The notes: generated by a model from the letters alone, not told the origin. A stretch of DNA of 64,000 bases from Lepeophtheirus salmonis (GCF_016086655.4 NC_052144.2:25761896-25825895); one strand, 5' to 3'; shown: positions 12,873 through 25,794, counted from the first letter of the stretch. Made by a program: numbers and translations.

Positions 12873-12945
12873 TGTGGCCCCCTCAACACAAAAGCAAGAT
12901 AATATTATTTTTCTCAAAATTGAAAAATACCTATACTGAGTGAGG
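12873..12945 (+). repeat. Dispersed repeat family B, copy 2 (short)
   Basis: Carries GTGGCCCCCTCAACACAAAA, GCAAGAT and TTTTTCTCAAAATTGAAAAA in the family order; the right half is missing or diverged. Confidence 0.45.
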
Positions 12946-13446
12946 ACCCAAAACTTGCAGTAGCATTTAACTATAACTTTATACCCCTTATTTTTAATTC
13001 CAAGATTTCATTACACGATTAAACGACAACTGAAACAAAGATATGCAAGTTTTATTAGCATTCCATGTCTCCGAGGGTAAAAATATCGGAGCCACTACAA
13101 AAAAGGCAACGCGTGTGTCATCTACTCTACGCTGATGTCAGTGGACAGAGGACATATTGAATACAAAATATAGTTAAATATAGTATTTAAACATATTTTT
13201 TAAATTGGTTTAGAGTTTTTTCTTTTCTTCATTCCATCAAAATCAGTTTTTTTTTCTAATTGAGTCATGCTCCTGCAAGTTTTGGGTACACATTCTAGTT
13301 TACAATTATAGCTCATCATTCCATTTGTATTGCATTGAAACATAAGACATAAAAATTGAAAAACATCGAGAGAGTGAGAACAAACACGTACTGGTTATAA
13401 TTACTTTCTAAAAACAGAAATACACACATAACCGAGTAAAATACAC

Positions 13447-14060
13447 CAGTGGTTCCCAACCTTTCAAATATGGCGACTCATTTCAGAACAAGCAATAACC
13501 CCATTCTTAAAATATCTTATTTATATAAAGTCCTTTTTTGTACAAGAAACTGACATATATTGAGATTATGAATTTTTTATTCGTGAAGCAATATACAATT
13601 CGTAAATTCTTCATCGGAGAAGAAAATCATCCAGTCGCCATGATGTTTGAGGTCATTGATAGCACTCGTAGAACGCTTCATATGGAATTGTTGATGCTTT
13701 TGAGTCTAAAACAAACTTTTTTGACTAACTTTGACCACCATTGGCACAGTATTTTTACATTTCTTACAAATAATCCAGCCTCAAATGGAAAAAAAAAAAT
13801 CGGTCAGATGCAGTCAAATTTAGCTAATTTATTACACAATAGGATAATTTGGGAATACTGCCCAAAACAAAACAGAAACCAAGCAAATTCAATTCTGGCT
13901 CAGACGTCGTGTTGAGTGACTTAAGAAACAGTTACATTTAGTTTCATTTAACTGTCTTAATATGTTTTTCACCGTCTTTTATATGATATACTAAATTGGC
14001 TCCAAATCAATTAATGCCCCATTGGTATTGGTGTTGAGACCGACAGGTTGAGAACCACTG
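13447..14060. mobile_element. hAT-type non-autonomous element, 614 bp
   Basis: Starts CAGTGGTTCCCAACCTTTC and ends with the inverted CAGGTTGAGAACCACTG, a classic hAT terminal repeat. Flanking 8-mers AAATACAC (13439-13446) and ACATACAC (14061-14068) match at 7 of 8. The interior carries a 125-codon ORF (13538-13915) that might be a transposase remnant, but no hAT catalytic or dimerisation motif could be recognised in it. Confidence 0.8.
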
Positions 14061-14635
14061 ACATACACGACTCAGCCACAACTAAAAAACTAGATTGAAA
14101 GCACGTTCAAAATAATAATAACAAAAAAACCCAAAGACGTTGCTCATCTCTTTCTTTACTTTTCGAGAATCTATCTATTATGGCTTATAGTTTATGATAG
14201 TGTCTAACCGACCAAGAAGGAAAATATCGAACCAAATCAGAAGCAAAGTCCCAAGTGCTTTAGAACTTATTGATGCATAATTTACTGTACACATTTCAGG
14301 TCTGGAATTTCTTTGTAGAGGAATCCCGAACAAAATATGTGCTTTCATGTGGTGTGAATTTGTATTTTGAGACGAATTATCAATTAGTGTGGTCACGATA
14401 CCCATATTTTCGTTAAATTGTCATCGTGATTTCGGTACTTTTCAGCTTAAATTAAGAACTAAAATATCATTAACCCTTTACCATCCAAGAGAACTTGACA
14501 GTCATTGTTTATAAAATCCGCATTTAGTAGTTTATGATATACATATGAATCAAGAATAAAGAGGCCCAGAACATGTTTTCTAATTAATTATGTGTAGGTT
14601 AGGAATTGAGACATTGACTATATCCAGAGGTTCAA

Positions 14636-14960
14636 AAATATGAAATTTGATGATTGCATATTAATATATCAGAATTTTTTTATTTACTAAAGCAGTTCTT
14701 CTTATTATTTTATTCCTGAAGAGAAACAATAAGTATACAATAATCATTAATGTGTGAAAAACGAAAAGTAACTCTGAGGATTTCTTGCTCTGTTATAAGT
14801 GCAAGTCCTTGTTGGACTCAGAGTAGAATATCATAGCTTCTCACAGGCAATTTAATGAGGCGCAATGGCAGCTATACTGTTTTCTCCCAAACTTTCATAT
14901 AATATTCAGGGTGATCATTTTAATTTTTGGTTAATTTTTTTAGCATACCATCATTTCATA
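14636..14960 (+). repeat. Direct repeat, left copy
   Basis: Shares, with many substitutions, the order TTTATTTACTAAAGC, TTATTATTTTATTCCTGAAGA, GAGTAGAAT and GGCAGCTA...CTGTTTTCTC with the copy starting about 420 bases further on. No ORF. Confidence 0.55.
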
Positions 14961-15055
14961 CTATTTTTATCCCTGACAATATCATCTTTTCAGTCTGTAG
15001 ACAACACGGTTATAGACAGAGGTGCATAAAATATGTCCTAGAAAGCGAGAGAAGC

Positions 15056-15430
15056 TTTTTCAAGTTGTTAATCTAAACAGGCTTTTTTATTTACCAAAGC
15101 GGATATCATTATTATTTCATTCATGAAGACAGAACATCGAAGTAAAGTAATTATTAGGGCGTATGCTCATGAGAAACGGAGAGTAACAACGATGGTATGC
15201 TTGGGAGTTATAAGAGTAAGCCCAAGCTGAAATTGGAGTAGAATTCAGGATCGACATAAAAGTAATTTATATCTATATGGCTTTGCTATATAAGGAATGG
15301 GATTTGTGTTCATTTCAGCTGATGAATTGAAGCGTTATGGCAGCTAAGCTGCTCTCCGACCAAACATTCTTCAAATTGACAGGATTACCAGGTTCAAATT
15401 TAGGTTTTTACATAGCGGGAGGACATGTTA
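15056..15430 (+). repeat. Direct repeat, right copy
   Basis: Second copy of the 14636 repeat. Its end (CAAACATTCTTCAAATTG then GGATTACCAG) recurs at 29390-29430, so this is a dispersed family and not a local duplication alone. Confidence 0.55.
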
Positions 15431-16451
15431 TATACATCATCGGTTATATATTGAGATTGCATTGTGATTTATTTATTGATAGACTATAAATTATAAGGAA
15501 CTTATACGAGGGTGTTCTTAGAAGTTTCCTACCTTTTATTTTTCAACTAGGGATGCTCCCATCTCTATAACCCGCCCAAATAGTACTCGCCCTTTTTCTC
15601 TGCAAAATAATTTTTCCCGAAAGACTTTTTTGTTTATCCCTTAATTACTCTGAGTTGCACTGACTCAGATCCCTCAAATTTCAACACATCAAGCCTTTAT
15701 AGGTCTGCTATTGCTTGAATCTATTTAGATGTTACACTTTTAAAAACAAATATTTAATGAGAGCTCGATACTCGACTCACATCAGCTACCTTCAACGACT
15801 GTTATATAACTGCACGTCCAAAATGGCTGAAACTTTGGTGAGTAACTGTGGACCAATGCTAAATAAATCTAACTAGCTTTTATTTACGAGTGCTGCCATC
15901 TTCACGTTGAGGTTTGAAACTTTTCAGACCACCCTCTTATATGTTGACATTCGACAAATAATCAATTTTATTAGTTTGTCTATTCATTTATTCTTAATTA
16001 GTGCTGTATTATTAGAAGTACACAAGTTATTTTGAGAGCATTCCTAATGAGGTTATATCATGACATTTGACAAATCATAATATATACAAATATGTTTGGT
16101 CGATGGCCTCTTCTGTTTGAAGCAATTGAATAAGTAGTAATAATAATTTGTTGTTTTTTTTAACATGAGGTCAGTCAATATCTCGTAATGGTTCATTTAT
16201 TTATCCGTTAAAAAGATAACAACAAAAAAAAATCCTAGACATGAGAAGAACGCGTCTATCAAGTACCTATATCGATAATCAAAAATAAAAGGAATGTAGT
16301 ATGTTCTATTTATTATAGGTAAATTCAAGCCGGGGTTTTTGATGTTAATTTTGTTACTATCAACTTTAATCATTAAAATATGATTATTATTGGGTTTTTA
16401 AGCTTAATAATAATTGGAATAATAAAGAAGTTTTAAACCATGTTCATATAT

Positions 16452-17304
16452 TACCGGGTGCGGCGAAAAATCCTTACACTTTCAATCTAGAACTTTTTCA
16501 ATATGTTTTTCAGCAACCACTTGTAATAGGGTATGCCAATAAAACACAAATAACTAATATGATATATTGGCTACCCTAATCATCCATGCAGCCCCCTTGG
16601 CAGCAATGATGGCTTCCGGCCATGACGGGAGGCCTTGCACCCATTGTGGATGTAGTCCACAGACATGGCGTCCCAGTGCTGTGTGACAGTGTCCTTGAGA
16701 TCGTTGATATTTGGGTGACGGATGGTGCAGGCCTTGGACTCAACATGCACTCAAAAAGTGAAGTCCAATGGGTTGACATCTGGTGAGTAGGGGTGCCACA
16801 TTTTCTTAGAGCGGAATCGCAAGTTGTCATCCAACCACTTCTGGGCCTTTTTGGACGTGTTTGCAGGTACACCCTCCAGCTGAAACACCACGTCCGGGTA
16901 GCTGGTCAGGATCCATGGTAACAACTTCTCCTCCAAGGCATGTACGTAGTTGGTCCCTGTGAGCCTGTACCCGACCGAAAACCAGATGAAGAGAATGGAC
17001 TTGCCATCTGGGGCCACAAAGCCCAAGGACATCACAGATGCAGGGTGCTTTGTGATAGTGAGAGTATGGAGAGCCTCATCTACCTCCCCATAGGCTAAGT
17101 ACCTATCATTTTGCTTTGCAATCTTCGTTGGTTTCTTGCTAGCGTCCAAAAGTGTGTGGACCGAAATTTGTGGTCACATTCAGATGACATTTTCTCAGCC
17201 TATAAGACACTTAGGAAGAACTTTTTTTCTTTTTTTTTTCTTAGTATTTGACCTGAACAATTTTACTGCATTCACAAAATTTTTGATTTTCCCTGCACCT
17301 GCTA
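16452..17304 (-). mobile_element. Tc1/mariner (IS630-type) relic 1 with broken transposase
   Basis: Bounded by TA dinucleotides. The right-hand (5') terminal repeat is degraded; the left one is CCGGGTGCGGCGAAAAATCC. Minus-strand ORF 16751-17149 gives transposase words including ITKHPASVMSLGFVAPDGKS, QKWLDDNLRF and YSPDVNPLDF, the last carrying the second catalytic Asp region (SPDxNPLD). After that the reading frame is broken and continues in another frame (16576-16872). The N-terminal DNA-binding part is largely deleted (KPTKIAKQ runs straight into the catalytic region). It is related to 19367-20062 in the opposite orientation. Confidence 0.85.
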
Positions 17305-17617
17305 TATAAATAAGCAATAGGGGATTTGAATGCGTTTTTTTATGAGCATTTAAATTTTGCTCGAATATTTGAGACTTGCATTTTTTTTAAAACATTTCCT
17401 TGACATTTTCTTTGATTTTTTATGATGAAAAAAATACATTTGTTGATTATGTTCAGAAAAAGATATATTCAAGAGGATTTTTTTAAAGGTGTATAATTGG
17501 TCTCCTCTTCTAAGCCAATGATTATAAAGGGTATAACAACAAAATCTGGCACTTTTGATCTATCTACTGGGTAGTCCATTGAAATTTAAAAAACATTACT
17601 AATTCAATAATTAATTT

Positions 17618-18372
17618 AGGTTGAGTGATTGAAATTAATTCATATTTCAATATATATTGAAGCATAAACAATTATTTACAAAACAAAAAAAACCTGAGCT
17701 ATATAGCTACGTATAAGTTGAGAAAAGGACACTGGAATGTGAATGACAAATTTCTATTCGCACACTCTAAGCAGTTCGGCGATCCAGGACCACCGTCTAC
17801 GCCGTGAGCAATTCCAAAACGTTGGAGAGGAAGAAGGACTCTATCAAAAAGACCAAACTGGACCCGGAGGAATGAAGAAAAACAGTTCTGGCTATGCCTC
17901 TCAAGTCCATGTGGGCCCATAAAGAGATCTCAGGGCTGCACACCAAACTGTCCAGAGAGCTCTAAAAAAAGAGGGCGGAGAGAGCCTTGTTGGGTGGAGA
18001 GGCCACTTGAAATCAGCAATGAAAAAAAAAACCATCTCCTCCGTTGCATGACTCTTTTGAACTCTTTTTTGACCATTTTGGAGCCCACTGCAGCCCTTAT
18101 ACCTACGCCCTTTTGAGCATGCTTTGAGCTAGGGGAATGCCTACAATCTCCGTGGTCCAAACACCAAAGCATTGGAATGTAATGACAGAGGACGACATCT
18201 GCAGCAATCACCATGCCATCCGCAGCCAGCTGGAAACCATCATTGCCGCAAAGGGCGGCTATATTAATGATTAAGAGAAGTCAGACTCACATATATTTAT
18301 AGTAAATTATTTATTTATTTTTTTATTTTGTTGAAATTCTTTCGTTAGTTAATAAATTACATCTTGTTGAAG
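17618..18372 (+). mobile_element. Tc1-like transposon relic, family 2, plus orientation
   Basis: The left flank (GGTTGAGTGATTGAAATTAA) and the right flank (TTTTGTTGAAATTCT... AATAAATTACATCTTG) both recur, inverted, around 21600-22375, so the two are copies of one element. The interior retains a KQFG-type helix-turn-helix start (about 17758) and a C-terminal end (about 18190-18270, AKGGYIND-like) but many stops and shifts. Non-functional. Confidence 0.7.
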
Positions 18373-18449
18373 TTTAAATTCCAAAGTGGTCAGATGTTAA
18401 TGGACCAATCAGTCCTTTAAATTTACATAAAATAGTCATTTTGTAAGTT

Positions 18450-18930
18450 TGATTAAAATGACAAAAACTGAGGAGCAGATACAATCATTGCGAATACATT
18501 TCACTCACTGAAACCTCCCGAGGTCTTAACATTGGCCTCGATTCGAGTCCTAAACCACATGCAGGCCCTAGAAACTAGAGCCCGATCTAAACTATTGTAT
18601 TCTAGGATAATGGAGTCGATCAGGGACTACTTGTTAGTATGAAATGTTCGGTTGACCTTTGACTCAAGGTGGCTGCAGACAAAAAAATCCATCAGATTCA
18701 GGGTAGGGGAGCTAGCAGGGCAAATATGTTCAAACGCTCAGGCACCTCCTTCCTCGTGATCACTCCTCTGGGGGTTCTTGGTGTCCACAAGGCCCTTCCT
18801 CAACTCTGCAACCGTTCTCCTGTCTATCCCTATCAACTTTGAGACATCAGCATTGTTAATATCTAGATGTTTGTTTTATCACATTAATGCACCTGTGCTC
18901 TGCATCTGAAAATGTAATAAGGTTGACATC
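18450..18930 (-). mobile_element. Tc1/mariner-superfamily relic, family 3, internally deleted
   Basis: Minus-strand translation gives a helix-turn-helix piece (ADVSKLIGIDRRTVAELRKG), then soon SSPTLNLMDFFVCSHLESKV, the region just after the second catalytic Asp of IS630/Tc1 transposases, and a C-terminus with one in-frame stop. The central catalytic part is missing. Ends not defined. Confidence 0.65.
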
Positions 18931-19134
18931 TTCTGTTGTTGACTCCTTGCTGTTGTTTATGATACGAAGTGGAACGTTTATATGTATATTTCACATCCGG
19001 AAAGCTGAAGAGCAAAATTTTGCTGTTACAACATAGGTGTATATATGTTGACTCCAAGTTATAAATATGGTTAGAATCAAATTGTACAAGTTGCATCTAA
19101 AAAAACTAGAATGAAAACTCGACAGAGCACAAAA

Positions 19135-19265
19135 TCTCCCCCTAAAATCAAATTGAGTTATGTACCTCAATTTGTTTCAAAGTTATGGTTGATTATGTAT
19201 TTTACCTTCTGTGTTAGCTTCAACTCTCAAAATTTAATGGCCTCTTACAAAACAGGGCCGAAGCT
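19135..19265 (+). repeat. Family D repeat, partial
   Basis: ACCTCAATTTGTTTCAAAGT with following TTATGTATTTT and TCTCAAAATTTAAT words matches the repeats at 34960-35250 and 45663-45925. Confidence 0.4.
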
Positions 19266-19366
19266 ACCGGGTTACTTAAGACAATGGGTTTCAAAGTGGG
19301 AGCCGTGAGGGTAGGCTAGGGGAGCGCAGGATGATAGATAATTGAGGAATGATTTCAGTCTACACA

Positions 19367-20062
19367 TACCGGGTATGACGAAAAAATCTTTACCCTTCGT
19401 TTTTGCTACATAAATCAATGTTTTTGTGAATGTTATAAAATTGTTCCGCTCAAATACTAAAAATAAAAAATAAATGAAATAAACAAAAAAAGTTAAAGAT
19501 GTCTAAGAGTCTTAGAAGCAAAGAAAATGCCATCTAAACGTGACAAACAAATTTAAGTCCCCGCACTTTTAGACGCAGACAAGAAACCAACAGAGATTGT
19601 AAAGCAGTTGGGGATCCAGACCAACTACCCAGACATGAATGTGGTGTTTCAGTAGATGGTGCACAGGCACACACGTCCAAAAAGGCCCAGAAGTGGTAGG
19701 AGGACAACTTGCCTTTCTGGCCAAAGAAAATGTGGCCCCCTACTCAGCAGCAGTCAACTCATTAGACTTCAATTTTTGTCTGCATGTTGAGTCTAAGGCC
19801 TGCACCATCCGTCAGCCAAATATCAACACCCTCAAGGACACCGTCAACCAGCACTGGGATGCCATGTCTGAGGTGCAAGCCCTCCCGTCGTGGCCGGAAG
19901 CCATCATTGCTGCGAAGGGGGCTACATGGATGATTAGGGTAGCCAATATATCATATTAGTTATTATTATTTTATTGACATACCCTATTACAAGTGGTTGC
20001 TGAAAAACATATTGATAAAGTTCTAGATTGAAAGTGTAAAGATTTTTTTGCTGCACCCGGTA
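19367..20062 (+). mobile_element. Tc1/mariner (IS630-type) relic 2, 696 bp
   Basis: TA-flanked, with left end CCGGGTATGACGAAAAAATC and right end inverted CCGGGTGCAGCAAAAAAATC. Begins with a readable transposase start (about 19531, PSKRDKQI then a stop, LDADKKPTEIVKQLG) and jumps to the C-terminal half; ORF 19639-19959 carries VESKACTIRQPNINTLKDTV and EAIIAAKG. Internal deletion plus frame breaks make it inactive. Same family as 16452-17304, inverted. Confidence 0.85.
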
Positions 20063-20460
20063 CATAGTACACATGTTTAGTATATAAGGAGCCTCAGCTA
20101 AAATGTATTTGTTGAGGGAGACGTTGCCATAGTACAATTAGGTAAACACTGGGTTAAAAAAATATTATAGTTATCATATTATAGGGCACCGACAAGCTTA
20201 ATTACAGGCCTGGATCCATAATCTACCCCACGCCTTCCCTCTTGTATTTATCATGTCTGGAGCCTAAAAACACTTTTCCAGATCCATAAGAAGCCCTTAT
20301 CTATTTGGATCTCAGATACAACTGTATCACCTTGGCGATGTAAAAAAAAAATCATTGGAAAACGCTGCAAATACACAAAAATAATTCCGAAAATTGACTT
20401 AAGCTAATTTAGTTTTTATAATATATATTGTATTTCTTTATATATTATATTTAGGAACAA

Positions 20461-20515
20461 AATCAATAGAACCGAGACCGTAAGAAATATATTGCCGGTC
20501 TCGGTTCTATCGATT
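20461..20515. repeat. 20-bp inverted repeat hairpin
   Basis: Arms 20461-20480 and 20496-20515 pair with a single mismatch; the core is ATAGAACCGAGACCG and its exact inverse. Loop 15 bases. The word GATAGAACCGG also occurs in the family A MITE at 35600, so it may be a decayed relative. Confidence 0.7.
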
Positions 20516-21599
20516 CAAGAACCAGAACTGCTAGACAAATAAGGGCACAACCTTGGTAGTTAGTAATTAAAATGACTGGTGTTGAAACTATTAAGGGCTT
20601 TTAAGATGAAGAAATGGTAACTTGGACTGTTTATACGAGTTATAACTTGTATACAATTTATAAATGGTTAAATATAAAATCCACATAGATTGTAAAAAAT
20701 AGTGCCTTTCTCCTCCGGAATAATATTTGATGGTTAACGATTTATATATTATATGCAACATATTATGTAAATTGGAGTTAATCTCATTCACAGAGGTTGC
20801 GTGATTATATAGAATGATATATCTACCGTAATAAAGCCAGCTGATATAAATTTATAAGTCGGGGCACAAATCACATTGATGATGAGGGTACGATGATCCT
20901 TATCTCTCATATTTCTTATCTACTTTCTTAATCAAAGAAATTAAATATAAAAAACACACTCACAAACGAGGCAGATAACAAACATACAAAAATATGTATA
21001 ATTGATGGAATGTTGAGAAAAGATATGCTTGATGAAATGCTCAATCTAATTAACTCCTCAAGGTTTGGGAAAGCGTTAACAAGGAGCATCAATGGATGGG
21101 AGATGTCCATTGGGTCAGTCCTCATCATGAATAAGAAGGATTTCAACAAATAACAACTTTAATTATTAGTTGGTTGCATTCTTAAGGAAGAGGCGAATTA
21201 TTAATTAGTATTTGCTTATAATAACGAAAAGGTACATTGTACTTTGATTGAATACATACTTCCCATTTGTCATCTTATATCATATTCTTAATAATGAGAA
21301 AAATGTTTATTATTTTTTGCTCATGTACCACGCTGTTTAAGATGAGCTGAAGTATCTATGTGTTCGTCGATTATAACAATATATTAACATAAGAAAAGAT
21401 GTAATAGCCTTTACACAGTCGACAATGACAGAGCCACCAACCATATTATTTTGGCTTTTCATTCAACTGTCTTTAATGGCGATGATAATTTACCTGGGAT
21501 CATTCTAACATAAACATGTATTAGACTGTCCCGTTTTCTGGCTAATATTTTTTTTCCATTGCAAACAAAAAAATCTGCTATGGACAGTTACCGATTGGT
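20516..21599. other. Intergenic, no gene seen
   Basis: AT-rich, with only short ORFs lacking any recognisable motif. Confidence 0.5.
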
Positions 21600-22375
21600 T
21601 AGATATTACAAGATATAATTTATTAATTAAAAATAGAATTTCAACAAAACTATAGTACTATAAATATATGTGTGTTTGAGCTCTCTTAATCATTAATGGA
21701 GCGGCCCTTAGCAGCATTGATGGGTTCAGGGCGGAGGCGGAAGGCTTGACACCGACTGCAGAGATAGTTATCCGTCACAGTGCTGGCTGACAGTGGCTTT
21801 AAGGGCCTCGCTGTTTGGATGAAGGATACTGCAGGCCTTCCCCTCAACATACACCTAAAGGTGTAGTCAATGGGTTTAGTATCATGGGTGTAGTGGCCCA
21901 AAAGTATCAAAGAAGAGTTCAAAAGAACTCGAAAAAGTTTTGCTACAGAGGAGATGGGTTTCTTTCATTGCTGGTGTCAAAAGTGGCCCCTCCCTCCTCA
22001 CGGGCTCTTTCCACCCACTTTTTAATAGGTATCTGGATATTCTGATATAAAACCCCCGAGATCTCTTGCATGATCCCTTAGGGACAGGAAGGGATTGGTT
22101 TGAGCTATTGTTTTCAACTCGTCAGGTCCAGTTGGACCGCTTTGATTGAGTCCTTCTTCCTTCCCAACGTTTCGGATTTGCTGAAGGCGTAGACGGTGGT
22201 CTCGGAGGCTCCAAACTGCTTGGAGTGCACGAATGGAAATTCGTCGTTGACGTTCAAGTGTCATTTTCTCGAATGCTACATAAGCTAGAGAGCTCAGGTT
22301 TATTTTGTTTCGTAACTAATTGTTTATGCTTTTATATACGTATTGAAATATGAATTAATTTCAATCACTCAACCT
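21600..22375 (-). mobile_element. Tc1-like transposon relic, family 2, minus orientation
   Basis: Inverted copy of 17618-18372. Minus-strand ORF 22022-22264 begins with MTLERQRRISIRALQAVWSL and contains LRLQQIRNVGKEEGLNQ, a degenerate helix-turn-helix N-terminus. The C-terminal part is spread over 21686-21960 in other frames and ends at AKGRSIND. Non-functional. Confidence 0.7.
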
Positions 22376-24899
22376 TAATTGATCATTAAATTTGTAAGTG
22401 TACATATTTTAATGGAAGAACCGGTACTTCCTTATTTTCCTTTATAATGCATTGGTATATGATATAGACAAGGGATATAAAATGTAAAGCCGAAAACGAG
22501 GCAGTCTAATATTATGTATGTATTATATATTGTCATCTTTGGAGGTTGATGCTTGTATGTATGTACGTAATTCATAAGTCCTCATAAATGTACATAATAT
22601 AACTCACATAGCATGTAGTGTGCCTTTTTTATGGTAAAAACATTCCGTCACATGGTGAGAGGAGTGTGGATTTGGTAGACCCCTACCGTGGCAGAGCTAC
22701 GCTTGTTGTCGAGCTAGAGGTTCAAAATGTATTATTCTGCTAATAAAAATAAATAAATCATAGCCAGAGCAGAAGATATCTTCGTTTGGATGTAGACCCT
22801 AGTATTGTTTATATTTTGATTAATTGTTATGACCATAATCATATTCTAATATGGAGGCGTCAAGAACCTAAGAGTAATATCAATTAATAAAAACAATAAA
22901 ATGATATTTCATCATCGTTTATGGAATGACATGGGCTCATAATATACATACCCCCCGCTTATCGCAGTTTTCGAGAAAAAGAAAAATCCGCGTTATACGG
23001 GGGGATTTTTTTTTAGTAACAAAACCCTAGTAAAATGGGACAACTTATAAATGTCCAATGTTTTTTTATTATAGTTAAGACAGTTAACAGATTTTAAATT
23101 ATTTAAAATAATGTAGGTACGTTACAAAGTCGTCCAAAAATCGAAATATAAATTTGAAAAAGGGCTCTTACATTGTGTATGGAGTGTTTCTTTCCATAAA
23201 TACCTCAATTATTATAATCCATTGGCTATTCACTGACAAATCCGGAAATTCGTGTACGAAAATTTAATCCTTCTTCTCCTTGAAAGACACGTACTAAGAA
23301 CTGGTTTCTTAAGACTGGCGTATTAAATATGACGCACGAAGTTTCTTAGTTATTATCTCACTCAAATTATGTCCTTCTACATTTAGAACTGTCGTAGTTT
23401 GAATCACGGAACCTACACTTTTCTAAACGTGAATTGTAGGAGGTTCAGTGACCGGAAAATAATGAGCATAACACAAACATGACGCTTTTATCATAATTTA
23501 TAAGCGCCTACAAATTTCTTCATCTGATAAAAACTGATAGTGTCATCCAATTTTTATATTTTTCTTCACCAATAAATATAAAAATGTTTAAGCTTCCTTA
23601 AGTTCAAAAAAGAAAATTCTCTATTAATTAAAAGTGTCATTTTTGGCCCAAAACGTCAAAGCCAATTTAAAAATAAAGAAATAGTCCTATTATTTATTAG
23701 CGAAAACAAATTTCTTCATCATATAAAAACTGATTCCGTCAGTCAATTTTTATATATTTTTTTAAACTAATGAATAGAAAAATGTTCATTCTTCCTTAGG
23801 TGCTTTTAAAAATTTTCTTTCTTAACTGGAAGGTGTGATTTTTGTCCTCTTTTATCTGTAGCATACCTAAAGATAGGATACTTGTAAAATTTAATCTTAA
23901 TCTGGTATTTACTTAATTTTTAATCGGGGCATTTCAATACTGTAAAATTTAAATTATCGGAGCTTAACCCATATTTATTCCGCAACCTTTATGATTGCAA
24001 GTTAGTATAATAAGTAGACTTAGGATTTGTGAGCGATCACTCATTTTGCCATTATTTGTGTGAAAATTGTCGTTTTTTCTAAACTGGTATGAAATAAATA
24101 GAAGAACTTTGGGTTCTAGTTAGATTACACAATGATGATAATTTGACGATACTTTTCGAAGGAAAATCCACCTGGTAAAACCCTCCTTCGTGTGGCTCAC
24201 TATTTTGAGGTAGAAGTATGTTTATGATGTAATCAAGGTTATGATCACATGAGTTGATTTGTAAGGGAGCCAGCTTTCGACAACAACCAATTAGAGGAAG
24301 GATAAATGTAGAGAAAACTGACTGTTGAGTGTAATGTTCCACGAACACCACTTACAGACAGAAGCAACGGACCGGAGTTAAGTCTAAGAACACCTCAATA
24401 AATAAAACATATATTCTGAACTTTTAAAAGGACGTTACATTTGGGGTAAAATATAATCATACACTAAAACATATATTTGAAAGTAAATAAAAGACAATAC
24501 ACCACCCCTCATTCAACTTGTAAGGAAAATTCATGTGTCCACCTGAAGGGTAAAGACCACAGCACATACATCTTCTTTTGTAACACTATTAAAATATAGG
24601 CCGTACCAACTCGTAAATTTAAATTCACAAGGTACCTATCCATGAATCTGATTTAAAGCTCAGCCGGCGTGCAAATTTTGCCAAACAACGAAGCTCATGA
24701 TTTAAAAGTAAATAAAAGACAATACATAACTTTTTGAGTAATCCCTTTGAATCTTGCAAAAAAAGAATATATACTATGGCGCCAAGTTGGGAAATCCTGA
24801 TTTTCCATTTATGCAATAATTTGGACGTATAATCAGTGGTGGTGATGATAAGATGCCACAAACCAGAAATACCTCTGAAGATCACACTACCAACTTCAA
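22376..24899. other. Intergenic with one GC-rich imperfect palindrome
   Basis: No gene recognised. Arms 22951-22967 (CCCCCCGCTTATCGCAG) and 22988-23004 (CCGCGTTATACGGGGGG) pair imperfectly. Similar CTATACGCGGGG and TATAGCGGGG words occur near 4880 and 35857, pointing to a small dispersed repeat. ORFs at 24079-24351 and 24625-24885 (minus) have no recognisable domain. Confidence 0.5.
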
Positions 24900-25794
24900 A
24901 TTTGCTCCAACTACTAAGTTGGACATTTTAGTAGTTTTAATACCAATCAAAGAAACATTGGTCCCAGTTCCGGACCGTATAATGATCCATAGGAACTTCC
25001 CATTCGAGCTCCCGGAGCTTCTGGCCCACCATCAAAGATGTGTGCAGCCTGAAGTTGGCTTGATGAAACATGATTCCTCTCCTATTCGAGTTTCTTTTTG
25101 TATAAAACCTTCTGGTTCAAAACATTTTTTTGATCAACGTTCAGCTCTTGGGAGATGCAAAGAAGGCTAACACGTGAGTCTACAACGATATTTTCCATAA
25201 TTTTATCGACTTTTTGGACAACAGGTCTCCAAATGTGTGGGGTAAGATTCACGAAATTACTCAAAACACTATTGCGCAACACGAACTGAAATACTGAGAT
25301 ACACCGCAAAATTTTGTTAGTCGCTTTCGACGCGTTTTTCCCCTTTAAAAAGTAAAAATGTAAAATATGGCGATTTTTTTCCTTTGAGACTTCCATACTC
25401 TACGCATAATAATTCACGACTGAACCGTTCAAGCAATACAGCCCAAAAAACGTTTGTACTCACATCTTTACCAAAGTTAATAGAAATACCAGGTTATACC
25501 ATAAAGCGTGTACGACTGATGTTTGACTTCCACCATGCTTTTTAATATTGACGTCATAGTGTATGAGTGATTGAGTGTTTTCTCAAAATCTATTTTTCTT
25601 GTCCAGTAGGCGGTACGATACATTGAATTGAAAATTCTAGCAAGCTCAGTTACATGATGGTCTAACCTTGTATTTCTATTAACTTTGACCTAAACAATGC
25701 CTTATCGTATGACCTGATGTGACCAATAATGAACAGAATATACTTAGTTTTAAAAAAAGGACGTGAAATACAAAAAAAAAAAATTCCCAACCTA
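24900..25794 (-). mobile_element. Mariner relic, 5' end intact, 3' end truncated
   Basis: The right boundary is a TA with inverted repeat start GGTTGGGAATTTTTTTTTTT. Minus-strand ORF 25082-25396 gives a mariner N-terminus (HILHFYFLKGKNASKATNKI, VVQKVDKIMENIVVDSRVSL). The stretch 24950-25060 matches 36820-36950 of the better copy. Several frame breaks; the left terminal repeat is absent. Confidence 0.75.

Larger units (their letters stand above)
10750..16451. other. Intergenic, repeat-rich
   Basis: No gene recognised. The stretch holds two hAT-type elements (11560-11727, 13447-14060), a family A repeat (11749), a family B repeat (12873) and a direct duplication (14636/15056). Remaining sequence is AT-rich with short ORFs of no recognisable character. 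Confidence 0.6.

Noticed and set aside
13538..13915. 125-codon ORF as a host gene
   Set aside because: It lies wholly inside a hAT-type element bounded by terminal repeats and a target duplication.
18541..18556. GATTCGAGTCC, resembling a tRNA B box
   Set aside because: It lies within the C-terminal coding part of a transposase relic and no tRNA cloverleaf surrounds it.
19275..19330. GGGTTTCAAAGTGGGAGCCG, like an end of another hAT family
   Set aside because: No matching opposite end was found; the region is interrupted by the Tc1/mariner relic at 19367.
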